Below the pieces are notes generated by a model, which did no database searches, was not told the DNA's origin, and saw only the letters and a list, made by a program, of their open reading frames with translations. This document shows positions 35,941-44,005 of a stretch of DNA of 64,000 nt, piece by piece. Positions within the stretch are counted from its first letter, which is position 1. Each line of letters starts with the position of its first letter. Origin of the DNA: Bacteroides sp. (GTDB lineage: Bacteria > Bacteroidota > Bacteroidia > Bacteroidales > Bacteroidaceae); the NCBI GenBank assembly GCA_021202275.1, contig JAJQDI010000028.1:129347-193346 (forward strand), in the 5' to 3' direction. The position numbers were made by a program, and so were the translations under genes.

Positions 35941-36075
35941 TTATTTTGCCACTCGGTTGGCAAGATTTTGCCAATGCGTTGGCAACACTTCGCCAGTGGG
36001 AAGGCAAGACCTTGCCGACCGGGTGGCAAAACTTTGCCAATAGGGGGGTAAGGTGTTGGCAAAATCCTGGCTTCA
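35941..36075. repeat. Cluster of degenerate GGCAA...TTGCC palindromes
   Basis: At least four imperfect inverted units in tandem (TTGGCAAGATTTTGCCAA, TTGGCAACACTTCGCCA, GGCAAGACCTTGCC, TGGCAAAACTTTGCCA), plus a final half unit GTTGGCAAAATCC, with a period of about 25-30 bases. They follow the DUF6078 gene and may act in transcript termination or stability, or be protein-binding sites. Confidence 0.7.
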
Positions 36076-36225
36076 GAAGACTGCCTCACAGGGGGAGAAG
36101 ATCTTTGTGTGTTCAGAGAATAATTTCCGACAGGTGTCTGTTCCGGCTTTTCCGAACATAGAAGATCGAACTGTGACTTTGCCTTTTCTGCAGTATAGAG
36201 ACCGCTACAGACAAAGGAGATCTGT

Positions 36226-36633
36226 CTATGGAATGGTTACACTGATTTTCCTGTGATCTCCTCCGTCGCGGAATTCACAGAGATAGATGCCCTGCCAGGT
36301 TCCCAGATTGAGACGGTGATTTTTGATCGGTATAGTTACACTTGTTCCCATCAGGGATGCTTTGATGTGGGCACTCATATCGTCGGGGCCTTCCAGGGTA
36401 TGAATAAAGTAAGGAGCTCCGTCGGGAACCATCCGGTTGAAAAAGGTCTGGAAATCGTGTCTTACACCCGGATCGGCATTTTCATTGATCGTCAGCCCGG
36501 CAGAGGTATGTTTGATAAACAGGACGATGATGCCGCTTTCCGGCAGTTCGGGCAGACGGGAAACGATCTCACGGGTGATCAGGTGAAATCCCCGTGGATA
36601 GTGGGGAAGCTGTACATCAAATGTAGTAGCCAT
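36226..36633 (-). CDS. YjbQ/UPF0047 family protein
   Basis: A 135-residue cytosolic protein. The family signature is clear: IVLFIKHTSAGLTINENADPGVRHDF, then GPDDMSAHIKASLMGTSVTIPI and LGTWQGIYLCEFR. The conserved His, Asp and Glu residues probably form a metal or active site. Family members can show weak thiamine-phosphate synthase activity, but the physiological role is open. A TATCTTTG box at 36657-36664 supports the start at 36633. The gene is convergent with the DUF6078 gene across the palindrome cluster. Confidence 0.92.
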   Translation of the reverse strand: MATTFDVQLPHYPRGFHLITREIVSRLPELPESGIIVLFIKHTSAGLTINENADPGVRHDFQTFFNRMVPDGAPYFIHTLEGPDDMSAHIKASLMGTSVTIPIKNHRLNLGTWQGIYLCEFRDGGDHRKISVTIP

Positions 36634-36656
36634 AGATTCTTTTTATTTATTGTGTA

Positions 36657-36664
36657 CAAAGATA
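36657..36664 (-). promoter_or_regulatory. Promoter -7 box of the YjbQ-family gene
   Basis: TATCTTTG on the minus strand, 23 bases before the ATG. Confidence 0.65.
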
Positions 36665-36710
36665 CTTTTTTATAGATTTCTGATCTATAAACTATGTGTT
36701 AATTACTAAG

Positions 36711-36985
36711 TAAGTGTTCCTGATTGATGGTATATATCCTGCTCTGGGGTGTTATAAAAACGCGGTATATAGTTTATCTGTAAGCGTATCCGGAAGATGG
36801 GTTTCTCTAACTTCTTCTACAGAGAAAGAGATTATCTGTAGAGACGCACGGCGTGCGTCTCCGCAGTGCAGGTCCAATTTAGATAATATGTGTCTCTGGG
36901 GTGCGGGTCTAACAAAAAGTATTCTGTATGGTTTATGCCTTCCCATGCGGTATGCCGAGACGCACGCCGTGCGTCTCTACAGGGC
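36711..36985. repeat. Interspersed palindromic repeat element, copy 2
   Basis: Same element and orientation as 3271-3510. It starts with AAGTGTTCCTG, contains TCTACAGAGAAAG, and has the palindromes around 36841-36863 and 36957-36980 with GAGACGCAC/GTGCGTCTC arms. It is located upstream of the YjbQ-family promoter and carries no gene. Confidence 0.78.
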
Positions 36986-37100
36986 ATCGGAGACCTATAT
37001 ATACAGTGGAACAGTATATATGCAATGAATAATGAACTTCTACGTATAGCTACTACTTTGTCACAGTTACTGGGGCAGAATGATGAAAAACCGAAGAACG

Positions 37101-37592
37101 ATGGAAAAAAGAATAGAAAAAGTGGTAGAACTTTTCAAGGCAGGTTACAATTGCTTCCAGGCTGTGCTGACTGCGTTTGCAGACCTCTATGAGCTACCCG
37201 AAGAAGTGGCCCTGCGTATAGCTGCCCCTTTCGGAGGCGGAATAGGGCGTATGCGGGAAACCTGCGGGGCCGCTTGTGGCCTTTTCCTGCTGGCAGGCCT
37301 GGAAAACGGCAGTATCATCCCCGGTGATAAAGACGGGAAGACAGCAAACTATGGACTTGTACAGGAACTTGCCGGAGAATTTCGTCGGCGCAACGGATCA
37401 CTTTGTTGCAGGGAATTGCTTGGATTGCTGGAACTTACCTCTTTTTCTCCTGTTCCGGATGAGCGTACCGATCCTGATTATGCCACGCGACCTTGTGAAA
37501 AAATAGTTGGAGAAGCAGCAAAAATATGGGTCGAAAGTTTGGAAAAACGTAAAAAAGAGTGTTCGATGCCACTTTTTATGACAAAGTCATAA
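37101..37592 (+). CDS. C-GCAxxG-C-C family protein
   Basis: A 163-residue soluble protein. Start at MEKRIEKVVELFKAGYNCFQAV, as is usual; an upstream in-frame ATG (37080) gives an unlikely extension. The family motif is present: a Cys in GYNCFQAVL, GGIGRMRETCGAACGLFLLAG, and SLCCRELLG, with a late Cys in RPCEKIVGEAAKI. These Cys are thought to bind a metal or Fe-S cofactor, and the family is often linked to redox enzymes, but no function is proven. It appears monocistronic. Confidence 0.88.
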   Translation: MEKRIEKVVELFKAGYNCFQAVLTAFADLYELPEEVALRIAAPFGGGIGRMRETCGAACGLFLLAGLENGSIIPGDKDGKTANYGLVQELAGEFRRRNGSLCCRELLGLLELTSFSPVPDERTDPDYATRPCEKIVGEAAKIWVESLEKRKKECSMPLFMTKS

Positions 37593-37632
37593 AAAAAATA
37601 TTCAATAATGTGTTCTATAACATAAAAATACG

Positions 37633-37640
37633 TATCTTTG
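37633..37640 (+). promoter_or_regulatory. Promoter -7 box of the small winged-helix gene
   Basis: TATCTTTG, with transcription expected to start near 37646, before both candidate starts of the gene. Confidence 0.65.
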
Positions 37641-37712
37641 TCCCCGAAATAAAATCTGATGATTGATAACTTCTCAGGTTTGAACGCATGTCTAACTAAA
37701 ATTGTTAAAGCA

Positions 37713-37913
37713 ATGTTGAAAGTAAAAGCTGGTGAAAACGCCGGAAAGATCTGGTCAGCTCTGGATGGAACTGAAGGTTTATCTGCAAAACAGATCAAAA
37801 AAGCAACTAAACTGGTAGATAAAGATCTGTATCTGGGTCTGGGATGGTTGCTGAGAGAAGAAAAAGTTTCTACTCAGGATGTAGAAGGTGATCTGTTTGT
37901 AAAGCTGATCTGA
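37713..37913 (+). CDS. Small winged helix-turn-helix protein
   Basis: A 66-residue basic protein; an in-frame ATG at 37659 would add 18 residues of little regularity, so I favour 37713 (MLKVKAGENAGKIWSALDG). It has one winged-helix unit: GKIWSALDGTEGLSAKQIKKATKLVDKDLYLGLGWLLREEKVSTQDVEGDLFVKL. This is typical of an abundant Bacteroidales family annotated only as winged-helix domain protein; DNA binding is predicted, targets are not known. It has its own promoter box and a strong terminator, so it is a compact single-gene unit. Confidence 0.85.
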   Translation: MLKVKAGENAGKIWSALDGTEGLSAKQIKKATKLVDKDLYLGLGWLLREEKVSTQDVEGDLFVKLI

Positions 37914-37934
37914 TCCGGATCTTAGCTAACTCAT

Positions 37935-37977
37935 AAAAAATGCGTTGAACCGTTCATATGTGTTCAGCGCATTTTTT
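37935..37977 (+). terminator. Intrinsic terminator of the winged-helix gene
   Basis: AAAAAATGCG and CGCATTTTTT, with inner TGAAC/GTTCA pairing, form a long hairpin followed by T. Confidence 0.88.
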
Positions 37978-37983
37978 ATATCT

Positions 37984-38146
37984 GGCTTTTTGCGTATCTT
38001 TGTAGCGGATAGGATGCGCCTGGGACATCTTTGCAGGTACATTTGCAGGATTCCTCCCGGCTTTCACTATCTTTGCAGAAGATAGGATGCGCCTCAGTAT
38101 AGCTCAAACAGGTTTGGCTCTACCTCCGGCTTTCACTATCTTTGCA
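37984..38146 (+). repeat. Three tandem promoter-bearing repeats upstream of lepA
   Basis: GGCTTT begins units at 37984, 38059 and 38128 (periods 75 and 69). Each unit has a perfect -7 box TATCTTTG (37995-38002, 38068-38075, 38137-38144). The first two also share GATAGGATGCGCCT just after the box and a C/T-rich TNCCTCC before the next unit. The last box is the likely lepA promoter. Confidence 0.75.
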
Positions 38147-38172
38147 CACCCATTTATCTGAGTATTATTTGC

Positions 38173-39954
38173 ATGAAACATATACGTAATTTTTGTATAA
38201 TCGCCCATATCGACCACGGTAAGTCTACCCTGGCCGATCGGCTGCTGGAGTATACGAATACCATACAGGTGACCAACGGACAGATGCTGGACGATATGGA
38301 CCTGGAGAAGGAGCGGGGCATCACCATCAAGAGCCATGCCATTCAGATGGAATATACCTACAACAACGAGAAGTATATCCTCAATCTAATCGACACGCCG
38401 GGACATGTGGACTTCTCTTACGAGGTCTCCCGTTCCATTGCTGCCTGTGAGGGCGCGCTATTGATCGTGGATGCTACACAGGGCGTGCAGGCACAGACCA
38501 TCTCCAATCTCTATATGGCCATTGACAACGATCTGGAGATCGTACCGGTGATCAACAAATGTGACATGATCAATGCCATGCCCGAAGAGGTAGAGGATGA
38601 GATCGTGGAACTGCTGGGATGTAAACGCGAAGAGATTATCCGGGCTTCCGGCCGGACGGGGATGGGAGTGGAGGAGATCCTTGCCGCGGTGATCGAGCGT
38701 ATACCACACCCCAAAGGAGACGAAGAGGCACCTTTGCAGGCGCTGATTTTCGACTCGGTATTCAACTCTTTCCGCGGGATCATTGCTTATTTCAAGATCG
38801 TCAACGGAGTGATCCGTTCGGGAGATAAGGTGAAGTTCTTCAATACGGGGAAAGAGTATACAGCGGACGAGATCGGGGTACTGAAAATGGATATGGTACC
38901 GCGCAAAGAACTGCGTACGGGGGATGTAGGGTATATCATCTCCGGGATCAAGTCTTCCAAAGAGGTGAAGGTAGGGGATACCATTACCCATGTGAGCCGT
39001 CCGTGTGACAAAGCCATCGCGGGATTCGAAGAGGTGAAACCGATGGTATTTGCCGGACTCTATCCGATAGACGCGGAAGATTTTGAAGACCTGCGCTCTT
39101 CGTTAGAGAAATTGCAGCTCAATGATGCTTCATTGACATTCCAGCCGGAGTCTTCTCTGGCCCTGGGATTCGGTTTCCGTTGCGGGTTCCTGGGATTGTT
39201 GCACATGGAAATCGTACAGGAGCGTCTGGACCGTGAATTTAATATGAACGTGATCACTACGGTGCCCAACGTGTCTTACCAGATCTATGACAAACAGGGG
39301 AATATGACCGAGGTGCATAATCCGGGCGGAATGCCCGATGCCACCCTTATCGATCATATCGAAGAGCCCTATATCAAATCTTCTGTCATTACCACTACAG
39401 ACTATATAGGGCCTATTATGAGCCTTTGTTTAGGGAAACGGGGAGAGCTGCTCAAGCAGGAATACATTTCCGGCAATCGGGTGGAGCTCCACTGCAGCCT
39501 GCCGCTGGGAGAGATTGTGATCGATTTTTATGATAAGCTCAAAAGTATCTCTAAAGGATACGTATCTTTCGACTATCACCAGGATGGGTTCCGCCCTTCC
39601 AAACTCATCAAGCTGGATATATTGCTCAACGGAGAGTCGGTAGACGCACTCTCTACACTGACCCATGTAGACAATGCGTATGACATGGGCCGGCGCATGT
39701 GTGAGAAACTGAAAGAACTGATCCCGCGTCAGCAGTTTGATATTGCCATCCAGGCTGCTATCGGTTCCAAGATCATAGCCCGTGAGACGATCAAAGCTGT
39801 GCGGAAAGATGTAACAGCCAAGTGCTACGGGGGAGACATCAGCCGGAAGCGAAAGCTGCTGGAGAAACAGAAAAAGGGAAAAAAGAGAATGAAGCAGATC
39901 GGGAATGTAGAGGTTCCTCAGAAAGCTTTCCTGGCTGTTCTCAAGCTGGATTAA
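38173..39954 (+). CDS. lepA: Elongation factor 4 (LepA)
   Basis: A 593-residue ribosome-binding GTPase that can back-translocate stalled ribosomes. GTPase motifs are seen in order: AHIDHGKSTLADRLLE (G1), ERGITIKS (G2), DTPGHVDF (G3), NKCDM (G4). Domains II to V follow, and the LepA-specific C-terminal region is basic and complete (ISRKRKLLEKQKKGKKRMKQIGNVEVPQKAFLAVLKLD). Length is normal for the family. The gene is preceded by tandem promoter repeats and followed by a terminator at 40081-40119. Confidence 0.98.
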   Translation: MKHIRNFCIIAHIDHGKSTLADRLLEYTNTIQVTNGQMLDDMDLEKERGITIKSHAIQMEYTYNNEKYILNLIDTPGHVDFSYEVSRSIAACEGALLIVDATQGVQAQTISNLYMAIDNDLEIVPVINKCDMINAMPEEVEDEIVELLGCKREEIIRASGRTGMGVEEILAAVIERIPHPKGDEEAPLQALIFDSVFNSFRGIIAYFKIVNGVIRSGDKVKFFNTGKEYTADEIGVLKMDMVPRKELRTGDVGYIISGIKSSKEVKVGDTITHVSRPCDKAIAGFEEVKPMVFAGLYPIDAEDFEDLRSSLEKLQLNDASLTFQPESSLALGFGFRCGFLGLLHMEIVQERLDREFNMNVITTVPNVSYQIYDKQGNMTEVHNPGGMPDATLIDHIEEPYIKSSVITTTDYIGPIMSLCLGKRGELLKQEYISGNRVELHCSLPLGEIVIDFYDKLKSISKGYVSFDYHQDGFRPSKLIKLDILLNGESVDALSTLTHVDNAYDMGRRMCEKLKELIPRQQFDIAIQAAIGSKIIARETIKAVRKDVTAKCYGGDISRKRKLLEKQKKGKKRMKQIGNVEVPQKAFLAVLKLD

Positions 39955-40080
39955 GAGCGTAGGCCCTGATCTGAACTATAGGCGTTACAGAGAGAAGGAT
40001 GTGTAAGTAGTGTCAGAAACAAAACAGGATACAGCGGTTTCTGCAATCGTTCTCAGACAACAAGGAATTCTATATAAATG

Positions 40081-40119
40081 AAAATCCAACCGATTCATAC
40101 CGAGTCAGTTGGATTTTTT
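40081..40119 (+). terminator. Intrinsic terminator after lepA
   Basis: AAAATCCAAC and GTTGGATTTT form a 10-bp stem followed by T. Confidence 0.85.
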
Positions 40120-40385
40120 TGTCAACAGAGTAGTTTAGTCAAGTTGCTTTTTCAGATAAATAATTACCATCTCGTTTTTGTTTTTTCACTATCTTGCCGG
40201 AGATTGTTGTATGGGAGTAGGAAGGGGTCTGTTGACGTTTTGTCGATCGGAATGTGTACGAATAACACGCTGTGATCCTGTGTCGGAGACCGGCTTCAAT
40301 GAAAAAACTTTTTCATACCAAGCATTGTTTCATGTGTTGATACTTTACAGGTTGATATTCAAAGCGAAGCCTAAGACATAAAAAA

Positions 40386-40548
40386 TGACGTAGACTACAC
40401 TGTCCATAACGCCATCAGGCACCACCACGCGCCTATCTACTATATGGAAGTGAGTCTACGTCTATATAACATAGAGTAGGACATCAAGCCCAAAAGTAGC
40501 TTTTCGATAGCCCCGATGCGTATCGGAGGTGGTGGTTCTGATGGCGTC
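40386..40548. ncRNA. Possible structured RNA or element with interleaved inverted repeats
   Basis: TGACGTAGACT (40386-40396) is complementary to AGTCTACGTC (40453-40462). CGCCATCAG-N-CACCACCAC-like sequence (40410-40428) is complementary to GTGGTGGTTCTGATGGCG (40529-40546). The pairs interleave, as in a pseudoknot. A small hairpin CCGATGCGTATCGG lies inside. No promoter or gene is recognised; the rest of the 730-base gap between lepA and rmuC shows nothing more. Confidence 0.4.
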
Positions 40549-40684
40549 AGGCTATACCAATAAAAAATCGTATCTGTTCTTACAAACACATACTCTCTAC
40601 AAATATATTTGGTTTTTTTAATATCTCAAAATTATTCTACAACGAAAGGCCGGTTATTCTGCACAATTCTTTTCCCCTGCTTCT

Positions 40685-41880
40685 TTATTCTTCCTCCTCC
40701 TCGGAATATTCTACAGAAAGCAATTGCTGACTTTCTTCGTGAGGCAGCTTTTCTACCTGGCGTAGTCTGCGTTCGATGGCCCGGGTTCTTCTACCCATTA
40801 CTTCCTCCAGCTGATCTCCCGCCGTTTGCAGATTTTTCTGGACTTTCTCCAGAAGCCCTCCGAATTTGCTGAATTCCGTTTTCATTGCCCCTAACACTTT
40901 CCATACTTCACCTGTACGTTTTTGTATGGCGAGGGTACGGAAGCCCATTTGCAGATTGTTCAGGATCGCTCCCAGGGTGGTAGGGCCGGTAACGATGACT
41001 TTGTGTTCTTTCTGTAAGCTCTCTACCAGGGCTGTGCGCCGGATCACTTCGGCATATATGCTTTCGAAAGAAAGGAACAGGATGGCGAATTCGGTTGTGA
41101 AAGGCGGATCTACGTATTTGGTGTGGATGTCACGGGCCATTTTACGGATGGTAGTTTCGAGCTGGCGACCCGATATCTCCATTTGAGCCGCGTCTCCTGC
41201 CTCAAAAGCATCGTAGTATTGCTCATATACATCTTTGGGGAATTTCGCGTCGATAGGTAGATACACAATAGTGCCTTCGTCGTCCTTACCCGGAAGCCGT
41301 ATGGCGAATTCTACAAATTCGGTTCCGCTTTTTTTCGTTTTTACGTTTGCTTCGTACTGTTCAGGGCTTAGTATCTGTTCGAGCAGAGCCGCCAGTTGTA
41401 CTTCTCCGAAAGTACCCCGCATTTTCACATTGCTCAGTACTTTTTTCAATCCTCCCACATCCTGCGCCAGGGATTTCATTTCTCCCAGCCCCTTCTGTAC
41501 ACTTTCCAGGTGGGTACGCACCAGATCGAACGACTGACTGATACGTTCGTTGAGGGTTTTCTGAAGTTTCTCTTCCACCATCATCCGCATCTCATCCAGT
41601 TTTTTTCCGTAGAGTGTATCAGGAGTTCCTGCTGGCGTACCAGCATATCAAATTTCTGTTTCTGTAACTCTCCCGTAGCAATGGTATTTTTATGAAGGGT
41701 ATCCTGGATCTCCATACGCATTTCGCGGATGCTGCGGTTCAGTTCTTCACGGTTCTCTTTCATCTGCTGCCGCACGATCTGTTCCAGTTGGTGGAGCAGC
41801 ATACGTTGTTTGTCGCGGGTGAACACCAGAATTAAGATCACAATTAGCAGAGCAGAGTTGAGTAAAAGGATATAAAACAT
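40685..41880 (-). pseudogene. rmuC: RmuC DNA-recombination protein, split by a -1 frameshift at a slippery site
   Basis: The first frame (41880 to 41581) encodes a membrane anchor (MFYILLLNSALLIVILILVF), a coiled coil and then QELLIHSTEKNWMRCG and a stop. The rest (to 40685) continues one base back as KLDEMRMMVEEKLQKTLNERISQSFDLVRTHLESVQKGL and the full RmuC nuclease-like domain (GTFGEVQLAALLEQIL; DAKFPKDVYEQYYDA; GPTTLGAILNNLQMGF), then an acidic tail. The break lies in A AAA AAC, in the correct phase of a -1 ribosomal slippery heptamer, and a -1 shift leads directly into the body. Either one A was lost from a run of eight, or the gene is read by frameshifting. RmuC limits inversions and rearrangements of DNA. 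Confidence 0.85.
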
Positions 41881-41931
41881 CGGAAAACAGTATTTGTGTG
41901 TGAACGAATGTCGGTTTTGAATGTGGCCAGG

Positions 41932-42780
41932 TCAGTAGGTAAGTATTTCATTCCCACTTTCTGTGATCAGGAGGGTATGTTCCCATTGTGCCGAAGGCAG
42001 ATCATCGTTTGTACGCACTGTCCATCCGTCTGCGGCGTCTGTATATACTTCCCAGCTGCCCATGTTGATCATCGGTTCTATGGTGAAGGTCATGCCCGGT
42101 ACTATCAGCAGGCCTGTATGGGGGGCACCGAAATGCTCCACATCAGGAGCCTCGTGGAATTTCAGACCTACCCCGTGTCCGCACAGATCCCGCACCACCC
42201 CGTAATGATGTTTTTCGGCATGCGCCTGTATGGTAGCTCCTACATCTCCCAGTTGTGCCCAGGGCTGAGCAGCTTCGATTCCGGTTTGCAGACATTCCTT
42301 TGCTACTCTGACCAGTTTCTTTACTTCGGGCGCTACATCCCCGATCAGGAACATGCGGGAAGCATCCGAATAGTATCCGTTGTAGATAGTAGATACATCT
42401 ACATTCAGGATATCTCCGTCACAGAGAATTTCTTCCGTACCGGGAATGCCGTGGCATACGACTTCATTGATGCTGGTACAGATGCTCGCGGGAAATCCTT
42501 CGTAATGCAACGGGGCAGGGATAGCTCCGTGCGAAAGGGTGAATTCGTAGGCCATCCGGTCTATTTCAGCAGTGGAAATGCCCTCACGGATGTGTTGGCT
42601 CAGGTAGTCCAGCAACAGGGTGTTTATCTTTCCGCTTTGCCGTATCCCTTCGATCTGTTCCGGAGTACGCAGTACATGGCGGGGAGGCAACAGAAAGCCT
42701 TTTGTTCTGAACTGCTGTATTTTTTCCTCTATATGATCCGGGTAGGAACGGGGAGTGAATCGTTTTTTTACGGGATGCAT
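41932..42780 (-). CDS. map: Type I methionine aminopeptidase with N-terminal extension
   Basis: A 282-residue metallopeptidase that removes the initiator Met from new proteins. Metal ligands are recognisable in NVDVSTIYNGYYSDASRMF (two Asp), GHGVGLKFHEAP (His), TFTIEPMI (Glu) and QWEHTLLITE (Glu). The N-terminal ~45 residues (MHPVKKRFTPRSYPDHIEEKIQQFRTKGFLLPP) form a Pro-containing extension without the Cys/His zinc motif, as in the MetAP1c subtype. A -7 box TACTTTTG at 42808-42815 (minus strand) gives a short leader. rmuC follows downstream in the same direction after 51 bases, so both may be cotranscribed. Confidence 0.94.
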   Translation of the reverse strand: MHPVKKRFTPRSYPDHIEEKIQQFRTKGFLLPPRHVLRTPEQIEGIRQSGKINTLLLDYLSQHIREGISTAEIDRMAYEFTLSHGAIPAPLHYEGFPASICTSINEVVCHGIPGTEEILCDGDILNVDVSTIYNGYYSDASRMFLIGDVAPEVKKLVRVAKECLQTGIEAAQPWAQLGDVGATIQAHAEKHHYGVVRDLCGHGVGLKFHEAPDVEHFGAPHTGLLIVPGMTFTIEPMINMGSWEVYTDAADGWTVRTNDDLPSAQWEHTLLITESGNEILTY

Positions 42781-42807
42781 CGTCTCTCAATTATGTATAT
42801 ACGCTGG

Positions 42808-42815
42808 CAAAAGTA
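42808..42815 (-). promoter_or_regulatory. Promoter -7 box of map
   Basis: TACTTTTG on the minus strand, 27 bases before the map ATG at 42780. Confidence 0.6.
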
Positions 42816-43031
42816 AGCAATTAAAGCCAACAGCAGAGAAAGGAATACAGATTTTCTGTCCGGAATTTCCGGTTTCGGATGCCGGGAAGAAGAAATACAT
42901 GTACAGATCGTACGGTGGCAGGCAGCAATCCTTCCTGGCATCGGGCTGATTCCGACGGAACCGGAAAAGAGGATGAGATAGTAAATAAATGTGAAATACG
43001 GTTTTTTGTAAAAGCAGAACGGGAAAAAACT

Positions 43032-43039
43032 TATATTTG
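43032..43039 (+). promoter_or_regulatory. Promoter -7 box of the small lipoprotein gene
   Basis: TATATTTG fits TAnnTTTG, 27 bases before the ATG at 43067. Confidence 0.65.
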
Positions 43040-43066
43040 CCCTTTCAATCACTAAAATAAAAAAAG

Positions 43067-43474
43067 ATGAAAACAATGAAATTATTGAAAATAATGCTTT
43101 TGCTGGTGGTAACCACTGCTTTTGTCGCGTGTGAAAAAAATTATTATACCGAGATTGATAATACGGATAAGAAGTTGTGTGCCAATACCTGGACCAATGA
43201 ATACACAGAAGACAATGTGAGCTACAAACACGTACTGATGTTCAATATGGATGGGACAGGACAAGAGATCGAAAGTAAAACTACCTATAGCGGGAGTAGT
43301 TCCCACACTGAAAATAACACATATACTATTTCCTGGAGATGGCTCGACAATAACCGGGAAGGACTGTACATCAATCGGGTATCGGATATTAATTATGAAA
43401 TACATAATGTGTGGATACGCACCAATTATCTTTCCGGTGATATTGATGGGAAACAATATACTTTCAGTAAATAA
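43067..43474 (+). CDS. Small lipoprotein of unknown function
   Basis: A 135-residue protein with a lipoprotein signal (MKLLKIMLLLVVTTAFVAC; Met at 43067 or 43076). The mature part is beta-rich, with alternating polar and aromatic residues (CANTWTNEYTEDNVSYKHVLMFNMDGTGQEIESKTTY, later DINYEIHNVWIRTNYLSGDIDGKQYTFSK). The pattern 'N-T-W ... F..DGTG' resembles lipocalin-like DUF families that occur as Bacteroidetes lipoproteins, but I cannot assign one. It has its own promoter box and ends before a long hairpin. Confidence 0.7.
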   Translation: MKTMKLLKIMLLLVVTTAFVACEKNYYTEIDNTDKKLCANTWTNEYTEDNVSYKHVLMFNMDGTGQEIESKTTYSGSSSHTENNTYTISWRWLDNNREGLYINRVSDINYEIHNVWIRTNYLSGDIDGKQYTFSK

Positions 43475-43514
43475 GAAAGTCTGCTTCTGAGCAGCGGATG
43501 CTACATGAGATAAA

Positions 43515-43600
43515 GTGTCCGGAAAATCCCTTGATCCGGGGTTGGCGCGATCTATCGCAGACCTTGCGGATCGGGAGACTTTCCGGACACTCGTGTTTTT
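43515..43600 (+). terminator. Long rod-shaped terminator hairpin
   Basis: GTGTCCGGAAA (43515-43525) pairs with TTTCCGGACAC (43580-43590). Inside, GATCCG/CGGATC and GCGA/TCGC continue the stem with nearly symmetric internal loops. A T-tract follows. It may be more than a terminator, but no separate promoter is seen. Confidence 0.6.
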
Positions 43601-43911
43601 TACCTTTATTTATATCTTTTTCCTGAAATTTGTCTGAAAATGAACAAAACCCTGTTGAAAAGTGTTTCAGCGGTATGAAGGTCCACTTTCTTTACATTTT
43701 TTAGACTCATGGAAAAACAACCCATCTTCCCGTTCAAGGCGTATGGTCCCGTACATTTGTTTTCGAACCGAATGTATGTATTGCGATTGCTGTTGAAAAA
43801 ATATCTGTTCTGGTCCATCTGAATGAGTAACTGTTTCCTTCTTCTCTAACCAGCATACGGCCCCCGTCGTATTTTCCCCCTGATATTTTTTTTTCTTTTT
43901 ATAATTCTTTC

Positions 43912-43919
43912 TACTTTTG
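43912..43919 (+). promoter_or_regulatory. Promoter -7 box of the dehydratase-activase fusion gene
   Basis: TACTTTTG fits TAnnTTTG, 87 bases before the ATG at 44006. A hairpin (GTCAGACA...TGTCTGAC) lies between promoter and gene, which may be a regulatory leader. The remaining part of the 43600-43910 gap shows nothing. Confidence 0.55.
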
Positions 43920-44005
43920 TTGCTGACTACTGTGTCAGACATGTTTGTTGTATGCCTGTCTGACCTTTTAACACGATACACAATTGATACACAAAACTTC
44001 TGATT

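Noticed and set aside
35941..36075. CRISPR array
   Set aside because: Units are imperfect palindromes without constant repeats or normal spacers, and no cas genes are in the window.
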